Origin: Paracoccus sp. S1E-3
GTDB lineage: Bacteria; Pseudomonadota; Alphaproteobacteria; Rhodobacterales; Rhodobacteraceae
NCBI RefSeq assembly: GCF_013868135.1
Contig: NZ_JACEMU010000004.1
Coordinates: 434,001 to 498,000 of the forward strand
Reading direction: 5' to 3'
DNA: 64,000 nucleotides
Positions 30,620 to 38,308 of this stretch are shown here, in pieces. The notes below the pieces were generated by a model. That model saw nothing but the letters and a program-made list of their open reading frames with translations. It did no database searches and was not told the DNA's origin. How positions within the stretch are numbered: the first letter of the stretch is position 1; every line of letters starts with the position of its first letter. The position numbers and the translations under genes are program-made.

Positions 30620-31810
30620 TCACAGCCCCAGAATCGCCTTGGCGATGATGTTCTTCTGCACCTCGGTCGATCCACCGTAGATCGAGACCTTGCGCATGTT
30701 GAAATAGGCGGCGGGGGCGGCATCGGCCCAGTCGGGACCCATGATCCCGTTCGGGCCGGTCCCGTCCTGATCGGGCCACGCCACCGCATCTTCGCCCGCG
30801 ACCTGAAGGTAGAGTTCCGTCATGCGCTGCTGCATGTCCGCGCCGACCAGCTTCAGAACCGAGGTTGCCGGATTGGGCTTGCCTTTGGCCTGCTCGGCTG
30901 ACAGCACCCTCATGACGGTCATCTCCAGCGCCTTCAATTCGACCTGAAGCTCGGTCAGCCGGTCGCGAAAACGCGCATGTTCGATCAGCGGACGCCCGTC
31001 CACGATCCGCTCGGCGGCAAGCTGCTCGATCATCTGCAGCCGACCCCGCGTCATGCCGACACGCGCGATGCCGGTCCGCTCGTTGCCAAGCAGGAATTTC
31101 GCGTAGTCCCAACCCTTGTTTTCCTCGCCCACAAGGCATGAGGCGGGCACGCGCACGTTGTCCAGAAACACCTCGTTGATCTCGCGATCGCCGTCGATGG
31201 TCTGGATCGGGCGGACGCTGACGCCGGGCAGCGACATGTCGACAAGAAAGAACGAGATGCCTTCCTGTTTTTTCGCGTGGGGATCAGTGCGGGCCAGCAC
31301 GAAGATCATGTTGGCGCGGTGGGCATAGGTCGTCCATGTCTTTTGCCCGTCGATCACCCAGCCGTCGCCATCCCGGACCGCCTTGGTGCGCACCGCCGCC
31401 AAGTCGGACCCCGCGCCCGGTTCGGAAAAGCCCTGACACCACCAATGTTCGAGCGTGGCGATCTTCGGCAGGTAATGGGCCTTCTGCGCCTCCGTGCCAA
31501 AAGTGAAGATCACCGGCCCGACCATGTTGGTGCCGAAGCTGACGATGTCGGGCGAGGGCGCGGCCTGAATCTCTTCGAAAAAGATGTATTGGCGCACGGC
31601 GTCCCAGCCGGGCCCGCCGTATTCCACGGGCCAGCGTGGACAGGACCAACCCCGCGACGCCAACGCCTGAACCCACTGATGGACCATGTCGCGGGTCGGA
31701 GGGCGCAGCTGGCTCATATGGCGGCGGGTTTCCTCGGGCAGGTTGTCGGCGATGAACTGCCGGATCTCCTGTCGGAAGGTCTCTTCCTCGGGGGTGAAGT
31801 TCAGGTCCAT
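30620..31810 (-). CDS. acyl-CoA dehydrogenase, long subunit of a second pair
   Basis: A 396-residue acyl-CoA dehydrogenase with CQGFSEPGAGSDLAAVRTKA, WVIDGQKTWTTYAHRANM, LLGNERTGIARVG and a C-terminal IYGGSTEVQKNIIAKAILGL. The N-terminus MDLNFTPEEETFRQEIRQF fixes the start at 31810. It belongs to an operon running ligase, long subunit, short subunit, downstream of the FadB-type gene. The long/short arrangement repeats that at 23689-25919 in reverse gene order. Confidence 0.9.
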   Translation of the reverse strand: MDLNFTPEEETFRQEIRQFIADNLPEETRRHMSQLRPPTRDMVHQWVQALASRGWSCPRWPVEYGGPGWDAVRQYIFFEEIQAAPSPDIVSFGTNMVGPVIFTFGTEAQKAHYLPKIATLEHWWCQGFSEPGAGSDLAAVRTKAVRDGDGWVIDGQKTWTTYAHRANMIFVLARTDPHAKKQEGISFFLVDMSLPGVSVRPIQTIDGDREINEVFLDNVRVPASCLVGEENKGWDYAKFLLGNERTGIARVGMTRGRLQMIEQLAAERIVDGRPLIEHARFRDRLTELQVELKALEMTVMRVLSAEQAKGKPNPATSVLKLVGADMQQRMTELYLQVAGEDAVAWPDQDGTGPNGIMGPDWADAAPAAYFNMRKVSIYGGSTEVQKNIIAKAILGL

Positions 31811-31814
31811 GCGC

Positions 31815-33476
31815 TCATCTTCCTTCGGCTTTGGCGCGCCGCGCCGCTTCTTCGTCGCGCAACGCCTTGCGCGAGGCCTTGCCCACGGGGGTGCGCGGAA
31901 TATCCGCCCTGATCTCCAGCGCGCGGGGCAATTCCTGCGGACCCAGATAGTCGCGCAGGAAAGTGTTGAGATCCTCCAGTCGAAGGGGCGTGCTGCCCGG
32001 ACGCTGAACGACGAAAGCCTTGACCGACTCGCCCCGATAATCATCGGGCACGCCGATCGCCACCGCCTCGATCACGTCAGGATGACGTGTGATCGCATTC
32101 TCGACCGCCACCGGATAGACATTGAAGCCCGAGGACACGACCATGTCCTTCTTGCGGTCGACGATGTAGAAAAAGCCCAGCCGATCCATGCGGCCGATAT
32201 CGCCTGTCAACAGCCAGCCGTCGCAAAAGGCCTTCTCGGTTTCCTCGGGCTTGTTCCAGTAGCCGGCGGTCACATTGGGGCCGCGGATGGCGATTTCGCC
32301 GACTTCGTCCACGCCGAGAACACGGCGGGGGTCGTCAACGGCGACGATGCGCACGTCGACGCCGGGCAGCGGAACACCTATCGTGTCGCGGCATTCCTCG
32401 GGCACATCCGGCGGGATCTGGGTGCCGGCGGGCGAGGTTTCGGTCAGGCCATACCCGCCGCGCAGTCTGAGACCGGTCAGTTCGTAAACGCGCTGGTAAA
32501 GTTCCGGTGCCAGCGGCGCGCCGCCGGTCCCTGCGAACATCAGCGATTCGAGATCGGCGCGCTTGATGCCGGGAACCTGTGTCATCGCGAGCCACATGGT
32601 CGGCACCCCGCCCAAACTGTTGATCTTGTGCCTGCGGATCAGGTCGACCGCCTCCTCGGCGTTGAACCGCTGACGCAGGTGCAATGTTGCGCCCTCCCAC
32701 ATCCGCCGCAGCATATGGGTCGAAAGACCGAGAATGTGGCTGAGGGGCGAATAGGTGAGGACCTTTCGACCCGGTCCCGACTGGTCCTCGTGGCCGTAGA
32801 AGGCGACAAAGCTCTGCGCCGAAGCCGAGAGATTGCCCTGCGTCAGCATCGCCGCCTTGGTCACACCCGTCGTTCCGCCCGTATATTGCAACAGCGCGAG
32901 ATCGCCCGGCCCAGCCCCCTCGGGTATCAGGGGCGCCTCATCCGCGCCGGCAACGAAATCAACATGATCGGTCAATCCGGCCGGCACCCGGTGGTCGGCC
33001 CCTTCAAGCGCGATGGGGTCGTCGCACATCACCACCTTGACGCCGGTCGCCTCGGCCAACTGGATGGCGCGGGTGCGGAAGGGTTCGGCCGAGATGGTGA
33101 CCAGCATGCGCGCGCCGGAATCCCGCATCTTGTGCAGAAGCTCGGCTGGCGCGTCGAGCGGGCTCAGATGTGTGGCGGCCGCCCGCGTGGCAAGGATGCC
33201 GAAGAAATAGCGCAGATGCCACAGCGTGTTCGGCAGGTATAGCGCGACCACATCGCCATGCCCGATACCGGCCCGCCATAGGGCCCCTGCGATCTGTCGA
33301 ACCTGCGCGACGAATTGGCCGTAAGTGACCCATTCATCGTAATACTCGACGAAGTGCGCGTCGGGCTGGCGCGCTGCGACCTCCGCAAGCAATTGCGGGA
33401 CGGTCATCGGACGCGGCGCGAAATCGGTCCTCACACCGGGCGGCATGTGCCCCGCCCATGGCTTTGGGTTCTCCAT
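31815..33476 (-). CDS. AMP-forming acyl-CoA ligase
   Basis: A 553-residue adenylate-forming enzyme (FadD-like) that activates a carboxylic acid with ATP and CoA. The P-loop-type motif LQYTGGTTGVTKAAML lies near residue 190-205. GGYGLTETSPAGTQIP and the hinge region YWNKPEETEKAFCDGWLLTGDIGRMD follow, and the C-terminal lysine domain ends in TPVGKASRKALRDEE. It sits three bases after the FadB-type stop and four bases before the long dehydrogenase, so it is in the same transcript. The chain-length preference is not readable. Confidence 0.9.
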   Translation of the reverse strand: MENPKPWAGHMPPGVRTDFAPRPMTVPQLLAEVAARQPDAHFVEYYDEWVTYGQFVAQVRQIAGALWRAGIGHGDVVALYLPNTLWHLRYFFGILATRAAATHLSPLDAPAELLHKMRDSGARMLVTISAEPFRTRAIQLAEATGVKVVMCDDPIALEGADHRVPAGLTDHVDFVAGADEAPLIPEGAGPGDLALLQYTGGTTGVTKAAMLTQGNLSASAQSFVAFYGHEDQSGPGRKVLTYSPLSHILGLSTHMLRRMWEGATLHLRQRFNAEEAVDLIRRHKINSLGGVPTMWLAMTQVPGIKRADLESLMFAGTGGAPLAPELYQRVYELTGLRLRGGYGLTETSPAGTQIPPDVPEECRDTIGVPLPGVDVRIVAVDDPRRVLGVDEVGEIAIRGPNVTAGYWNKPEETEKAFCDGWLLTGDIGRMDRLGFFYIVDRKKDMVVSSGFNVYPVAVENAITRHPDVIEAVAIGVPDDYRGESVKAFVVQRPGSTPLRLEDLNTFLRDYLGPQELPRALEIRADIPRTPVGKASRKALRDEEAARRAKAEGR

Positions 33477-33479
33477 CGC

Positions 33480-35558
33480 CTAGCTGCCGTTCATGTCGCC
33501 GAAGCTGCCGCCCTGCTCGGCCAGGCGGCGTAGCAGCGGCGCGGGATGCAGCTCCTCCGATCCCGTCCGTTCGGCCAGTTCGTCAAGTCGGGCGACGATG
33601 GTCGGCAGGCCGATCGTGTCGGCATGGAACATTGGCCCGCCCTTGGTGCGCGGAAAGCCGTAGCCGCTGATCCAGATCAGGTCGATGTCGGAGGGCCTTG
33701 CGGCGATACCCTCCTCGAGAATGCGGGCGGCTTCGTTGATCATCGGATAGACCAGCCGCTCGCCGATCTCGTCATCCGGGATCGGCCGGCGGGTGACGCC
33801 CGCCTGCAGGGCAAGCGCGTCAATGAAGGTGTCGACCTCGGGGTCGGGGATGGGTCGGCGGTCGCCGGGGTCATAGCGGTAGAGGCCCTTACCGGTCTTC
33901 TGCCCGTGCCGCCCGGATTCGGCGATGGCGTCGATGACATAGGCGCGCCGGCCGCTTTCCTTGCGGACCAGATAGCCCACGTCCAATCCCGCCAGATCGC
34001 TGACCGCGCAGGGGCCCATCGCATTGCCGAAGCGCCGCGCCTCGGCGTCGATCTCGGCCGGCGAGGCGCCTTCCAGCAGCATCGCGTCAAGCTGGCGCGT
34101 GCGCGCGGCCATCATACGGTTGCCGACGAAGCCGAAGCAGACGCCGACCGTGACCGGAATCTTGCCGCTGCGGCGCCCGACCTCGATCGCGGTGGCAAGC
34201 GCGTCGGGGTCGGTCTTGTCGCCGCGCACCACCTCGAGCAGCTTCATGACATTGGCGGGCGAGAAGAAATGCATCCCCAGCACATCGCCGGGCCGGCCCG
34301 ACGCCTCGGCGATTTCGTTCACGTCGAGGCTGGATGTATTGGTGGCCAGCACCGTGCCGGGTTTGGTCAGCGTGCCGAGTTCGCCGAAGATCTGCTTCTT
34401 CAGGTCCATCCTCTCGAACACCGCCTCGATCACCAGATCGGCGCCTCCGACGGCAGCGGCGAAATCGGTCGTGCTGGAAATCCGCGCCAGCGCCGTCTCG
34501 CCTTCGGCGGCCGATGCCCCGCGCGCGGCGGATTTCCGGTAAAGCCCGGCAATGGCCTGAAGCCGCGCGGTCAACGCATCGTCGCTCTGATCCACGATGG
34601 TGACGTCATAGCCGCCCGAGGCCAGCGACATGGCGATGCCGCCCCCCATCGTGCCCGCGCCGATCACCGCGATCTTCTGCACCGGACGGGGCTTCACCGT
34701 CGCATCAAGGCCCGGCACCTTCAGCGCCGCACGCTCGGCGAAGAAAAGATGACGCTGCGCCCGGCTTTCGTCGCTGCCGCGCAGCTCGGCGAACATCCGG
34801 CGTTCTTCCGCCAGCCCCTCGGCGAAGGGCCGTGTAAAGGCGTTGCGGACCGAGGCGACGCAGGCCCGCGGCGCCGTCAGTCCCCGGTTCGCCGCCAGAA
34901 ACCGTTCGGCGACGGCATCGAAGGCGACAGGGTCAACGGCCGCGATCCGGTCGGTCATTTCCGAGACGCGGGGCAGCGGGCGGGTCTTCGCGATCTCCCC
35001 CGCGAAGGCAATCGCGGCCTCGCGCGGATCGCCATCGTCCAGACGATCGACGATCCCCAACGACAGCGCTTCGCGCGCGTCGATCGGCTCGCCCGTGACG
35101 ATCAGCTTGACTGCAGCCTCCGGCCCGATCAGCCGTGTCAGGCGCTGCGTGCCGCCGGCACCGGGCAGCAGGCCCAGCCGGACCTCGGGCAGGGCGAAGC
35201 GCGCGCTGCTGTCGGCGATGCGGTAATGGCAGCCGAGCGCGAGTTCAAAGCCGCCGCCGAAAACCGTACCCTTCAGGGCCGCAACGATGGGCTTGTCGGC
35301 AGCTTCCAGACGAGCGATGAGACCGGGCAGGTCCGGGCCGGTCGAGGGCTGGCCGAATTCGCGGATATCCGCCCCGCCCGAGAAATGCTTACCGCGCGCG
35401 GCGAGCACCACCGCATCCACCCCGTCATCTTCCAGCGCCGCCCGGACATGGTCTTCCAGATGCTGGCGAATCAGGCTGCCCAATGCGTTGACCGGAGGGT
35501 TGTCGATCTCGACGATCGCGACATTTCCAATACGTTCCGTCGAAACGGGCTCTGCCAT
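33480..35558 (-). CDS. enoyl-CoA hydratase / 3-hydroxyacyl-CoA dehydrogenase fusion
   Basis: A 692-residue bifunctional beta-oxidation protein (FadB/FadJ type). An N-terminal crotonase domain (about 1-190) has VVLAARGKHFSGGADIREF and ALKGTVFGGGFELALGCHYRIA. The NAD-binding domain begins at IAVIGAGTMGGGIA (about 297-306), with HFFSPANVMKLLEVVRG holding the catalytic His. Two C-terminal helical domains follow (TVGVCFGFVGNRM). GGAGGACGTG upstream fixes the start at 35558. It is first in the leftward operon; operator D lies about 95 nt upstream. Confidence 0.93.
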   Translation of the reverse strand: MAEPVSTERIGNVAIVEIDNPPVNALGSLIRQHLEDHVRAALEDDGVDAVVLAARGKHFSGGADIREFGQPSTGPDLPGLIARLEAADKPIVAALKGTVFGGGFELALGCHYRIADSSARFALPEVRLGLLPGAGGTQRLTRLIGPEAAVKLIVTGEPIDAREALSLGIVDRLDDGDPREAAIAFAGEIAKTRPLPRVSEMTDRIAAVDPVAFDAVAERFLAANRGLTAPRACVASVRNAFTRPFAEGLAEERRMFAELRGSDESRAQRHLFFAERAALKVPGLDATVKPRPVQKIAVIGAGTMGGGIAMSLASGGYDVTIVDQSDDALTARLQAIAGLYRKSAARGASAAEGETALARISSTTDFAAAVGGADLVIEAVFERMDLKKQIFGELGTLTKPGTVLATNTSSLDVNEIAEASGRPGDVLGMHFFSPANVMKLLEVVRGDKTDPDALATAIEVGRRSGKIPVTVGVCFGFVGNRMMAARTRQLDAMLLEGASPAEIDAEARRFGNAMGPCAVSDLAGLDVGYLVRKESGRRAYVIDAIAESGRHGQKTGKGLYRYDPGDRRPIPDPEVDTFIDALALQAGVTRRPIPDDEIGERLVYPMINEAARILEEGIAARPSDIDLIWISGYGFPRTKGGPMFHADTIGLPTIVARLDELAERTGSEELHPAPLLRRLAEQGGSFGDMNGS

Positions 35559-35650
35559 CACGTCCTCCTCCAAGCCGTGCACGGTTCCCCGATCTGAGCG
35601 GGAACGCCTCATTGGACACCCTATGAGTCGATCGGAGGCAGGTCAATTGA

Positions 35651-35680
35651 ATATTCGATATGCGGGTTGATTATTCGCAT
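35651..35680. promoter_or_regulatory. operator D in the divergent FadB/thioesterase promoter
   Basis: ATATTCGATATGCGGGT (35651-35667) matches 13 of 17 positions of the reverse complement of operator A (TATTCG-TATGCG core). A second half-site, TTATTCGCATA (35671-35681), follows immediately. The pair sits between two divergent operons, in the only AT-rich stretch of this area, and could control both. Confidence 0.6.
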
Positions 35681-35771
35681 AATTGGTATATTGATCTCCA
35701 GAAGGAGGATGCGCCGCATGCGGGATCGGGCGAAGGGATGAACATCCCGGCCAGACCACGCAACAGGCGCG

Positions 35772-35787
35772 CGGGAATCAATTCCCG
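35772..35787 (+). promoter_or_regulatory. inverted repeat before the thioesterase start
   Basis: CGGGAAT and ATTCCCG flank a 2-nt CA spacer, a perfect 7-bp inverted repeat. It lies 13 nt upstream of the GTG at 35801 and just before its ribosome site AAGGGGGAAGC. It may be an operator or a translation-affecting structure. Confidence 0.4.
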
Positions 35788-35800
35788 GAAAGGGGGAAGC

Positions 35801-36250
35801 GTGAGCGAAGAAGATGGCAAGGTAACGACCCTCGATATCGAACCCTATCCCCTCCAGAAGGTGCTGGGCTATTCGATCACGCGATGGGAACAGGATTTCG
35901 CCGAGGTTCGCCTGAAGCTCGACGAGATTCACGCCAACCGGCACGGCATTCCCCATGGCGGCATTTATTGCCTGCTGATCGACACGGCATCCGGTTTTTC
36001 CGGCAGCTATATGCCGCCCGGCCAGCCTCGGCGCATGGCGATGACGCTGTCGCTGGCGGTGAATTTCGTCGGCCAGCCGAAGGGCACTGTGCTGATCGCG
36101 ACCGGCCGCAAGGTCGGAGGCGGGCAGAGCAATTTCTTCACCGAAGTGGAGCTTCGCTGCGACGAGGGCGTCCTGGTCGCCACGGGGCAAGGCGCAATGC
36201 GCTATCGCAAGGGCTATGTCGACGCGCCGGCAAAGGCGGAGGGGTCATGA
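35801..36250 (+). CDS. PaaI-family hotdog thioesterase
   Basis: A 149-residue hotdog-fold thioesterase that hydrolyses acyl-CoAs. HANRHGIPHGGIYCLLIDTASG is the PaaI-type active-site segment (His-Gly-Gly then Asp). TLSLAVNFVGQPKGTVLIATGRKV and FFTEVELRCDEGVLVATGQGAMR complete the fold. I chose GTG 35801 because AAGGGGGAAGC precedes it; ATG 35738 and the far upstream 35660 are alternatives. It overlaps the next thioesterase gene by four bases. Two thioesterases in a row suggest release of CoA from dead-end intermediates. Confidence 0.8.
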   Translation: MSEEDGKVTTLDIEPYPLQKVLGYSITRWEQDFAEVRLKLDEIHANRHGIPHGGIYCLLIDTASGFSGSYMPPGQPRRMAMTLSLAVNFVGQPKGTVLIATGRKVGGGQSNFFTEVELRCDEGVLVATGQGAMRYRKGYVDAPAKAEGS

Positions 36251-36675
36251 ATCGAACCGCGGCGCGCCCCGAGCCTCGCTTCTGGCAGATGATCGGCTTG
36301 CGGGTTCTGACCCGTGAGCCGGGGCTGTTTCGCGCCGAACTGGATGTCGGGGAGGAGCATTTGAATCCGGGCGGCGGCGCCCATGGCGGCATCATGGCGA
36401 CCATGATCGATTCGGCCTGCGCCTCCGCCGGCGTCGTCGGGCCGGACGGCACGGCCGCGCGCAGCGTGGTCACCCTGTCACTGACGGTCAATTATACCGG
36501 TGTCGCGCGCGAGGGCCGGCTGACCGTCGTGGGGCGCGTCCTGTCCTCGGGCCGCAAGATCTTCTCGGCCGAGGCCGAGGTCCATCACGACGACGGCACC
36601 CTGATCGCCCACGGGGTCGCAACGCTGCGTTATATCCATCGGGCCGAAGAACATGTTGAGGGAGAAAAATCGTGA
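36247..36675 (+). CDS. second PaaI-family hotdog thioesterase
   Basis: A 142-residue hotdog thioesterase: EEHLNPGGGAHGGIMATMIDSACASA (active-site His-Gly-Gly and Asp), SVVTLSLTVNYTGVAREGRLTVVGRV, and IFSAEAEVHHDDGTLIAHGVATLRYI. The ATG overlaps the preceding stop (ATGA), and its own stop overlaps the GTG of the thiolase gene (GTGA), so three genes are translationally coupled. Confidence 0.82.
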   Translation: MNRTAARPEPRFWQMIGLRVLTREPGLFRAELDVGEEHLNPGGGAHGGIMATMIDSACASAGVVGPDGTAARSVVTLSLTVNYTGVAREGRLTVVGRVLSSGRKIFSAEAEVHHDDGTLIAHGVATLRYIHRAEEHVEGEKS

Positions 36676-37265
36676 GAGAAGCCGTCATCGTATCCACCGC
36701 CCGAACGCCGATCGGCAAGGCTTTCCGCGGCGCCTTCAACGACACCCAGGCGCAGGCGATGGTGGGCCATGTGATCGCCAATGCCGTCGAACGCGCGGGG
36801 ATCGAAGGGGCCGAGATCGAGGACGTGGTCTGGGGATCGGCCCAGCAGCAGGGCACCTCGGGCGCCAACATCGGCCGGCAGGGCGCGCTGCGGGCCGGAT
36901 TGCCGGTGACGGTGCCGGGCACGACCATCGACCGCATGTGCGCAAGCGGGTTGATGGCGATTGCGACGGCCGCGAAGCAGATCGTCGCGGACGGGATGCA
37001 GATCGCCGTCGGCGGCGGCAGCGAATCGGTCAGCCTGGTCCGCACCGAGCGTTACAATTCCTACCGCATGCAGGATCCCTGGCTGGTCGAACATCTGCCG
37101 GCGCTTTACATGAGCATGATCGAGACTGCGGAGGTGGTCTCCGACCGCTATGGCAGGTTCGCCTGGGGCATGCCGACCTGTGCAACTGCATTGGCGAAGG
37201 TGACGGTCGGCGTGTTGATGACGGTTGTGCGCATCCGCGACGACGGAAGTACCGAACTGTTCTGA
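36672..37265 (+). pseudogene. thiolase gene truncated after about 160 residues
   Basis: The frame encodes the N-terminal part of an acetyl-CoA acyltransferase: REAVIVSTARTPIGKAFRGAF, GRQGALRAGLPVTVPGTTIDRMCASGLMAIATAA with the nucleophilic Cys, and AVGGGSESVSLV. Homology stops after AEVVSDRYG at about 37154, where a normal thiolase would continue for some 230 residues. The remaining 36 codons to the stop at 37265 look unrelated. The GHP and CxG C-terminal catalytic motifs are therefore lost. The break marks the left edge of the mobile-element region. GTG start overlapping the thioesterase stop. Confidence 0.8.
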
Positions 37266-37627
37266 TGGTACTAGTTCGATTTATGTTCCATCTTGCGAAT
37301 GCCACCGGCGTCGAAGTGTCCGGCACTGGCCTCAGAAAAACCCTTATATTCCAGGTGCTTGAAGGCTATTCACCAAATCGGCGCAGTCATCAGGTCCAGA
37401 GAATTTCGACCCTGAGAGACCGCTTCAAGGCCACCTGGCTGCAAGGGCAGTGCTCAGCCCCTCCCGCATAACCCGCGAAACAACGCAAAAATCCGGCCGC
37501 AGACGGATCGGGAGAACGCTTTCGCTGGGGCAAGTGGCGGAGGGCGCGGGCCTGAAGTCCAACCTTCTCCACCAGCGGAAACCGCCGACGGCGCATGCAA
37601 GCATCACGGGCGTAAGCGGTTGCCAAT
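37160..37627. other. non-coding junction region after the broken thiolase
   Basis: About 470 bases between the thiolase breakpoint and parE hold no convincing gene. The only recognised content is one copy (37455-37580) of a repeated sequence also found at 60783-60909. The rest may be the edge of an inserted element that I cannot name. Confidence 0.5.
37455..37580. repeat. imperfect direct repeat, copy 1 (possible attachment-site remnant)
   Basis: Begins CAGCCCCTCCCGCATAACCC and matches the sequence at 60783-60909 over most of about 125 bp in the same orientation. On the minus strand it contains an ATCCG/CGGAT hairpin followed by TTTTT (near 37511-37489), conserved in both copies although the loops differ. 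A degenerate form of the tRNA-Asp-like 3' end lies at 37533-37550. Confidence 0.75.
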
Positions 37628-37939
37628 TCAGTCGCGAAAATCTTCCTTGAACCTGTCGATCTGATGCATGCGCTCATGCAGGATCGCGACGATACCGATA
37701 TCGCCGTCGGACAGTCGGCGCCAATAGACGAAGTGATGCTCGTACCGAAAGAAGAACCCTTCGACGCCGAACTCTGCCGGGATAGGCTTTGCGGCGACGC
37801 CATGGGCCTCGATCCGTTCGAACGCTTCGAACATGCCGGTTATGTAGCGGTCCGCCTGAACCTCGCCCCATCGGTCGCGCGTATAGCGGTAGATTTCATC
37901 GAGGCGGAGTGATGCCGCCTCCTGAACCCGGATCGCCAT
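37628..37939 (-). CDS. parE2: ParE/RelE-family toxin
   Basis: A 103-residue toxin of the RelE/ParE superfamily: MAIRVQEAASLRLDEIYRYT, RYITGMFEAFERIEAHG and FFFRYEHHFVYWRRL followed by IVAILHERMHQIDRF near the C-terminus. ParE-type toxins poison DNA gyrase. It starts four bases after the antitoxin stop, the usual antitoxin-toxin order. The length is normal, so the module appears intact. It is unrelated to topoisomerase parE despite the shared name; the symbol is provisional. Confidence 0.85.
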   Translation of the reverse strand: MAIRVQEAASLRLDEIYRYTRDRWGEVQADRYITGMFEAFERIEAHGVAAKPIPAEFGVEGFFFRYEHHFVYWRRLSDGDIGIVAILHERMHQIDRFKEDFRD

Positions 37940-37943
37940 CTGG

Positions 37944-38198
37944 TCAGGCCCGGTTGCGAGCGATGACTTCGGCGGCCGTCAGCGGCCTGTAGCTGGTCTC
38001 AGGCGCGGCGAAGGCGCGGGTCAGTTCGGCCTTCAGCCGGTCGAAAACCTCCTGCTCGGCCCGCTCCTTGTCTCGCCGGATCAGGTCGCGCACGTATTCG
38101 CTGATGTTCTCGTAGGAGCCGTTCTCGCCGACATTGGCCGCGACGAAATCGCTGAGCGCACCGCTCAGACGGACGGTCATGGTCGTGGTGCGGGACAT
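37944..38198 (-). CDS. parD: ParD-family antitoxin
   Basis: An 84-residue antitoxin with an N-terminal ribbon-helix-helix (TMTVRLSGALSDFVAANV, then YENISEYVRDLIRRDKER) that binds DNA as a dimer, and a C-terminal segment that would wrap the toxin. It lies directly upstream of the toxin gene on the minus strand, and such complexes normally repress their own promoter. An AT-rich stretch at 38215-38270 upstream is the likely promoter. Confidence 0.85.
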   Translation of the reverse strand: MSRTTTMTVRLSGALSDFVAANVGENGSYENISEYVRDLIRRDKERAEQEVFDRLKAELTRAFAAPETSYRPLTAAEVIARNRA

Positions 38199-38308
38199 TG
38201 ACGGCTCCTCATGCTTGGCGTGTATTCAATATAACCAAAAAACACTACACATCAAGTCTGGCGGCGGTGAATCAATTTGGCCCCCGCCGCCGCTGTGGCG
38301 GCTTGACC

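Noticed and set aside
38190..38290. Possible CRISPR or short repeat array
   Set aside because: No regularly spaced repeats with unique spacers are present here or elsewhere in the window.
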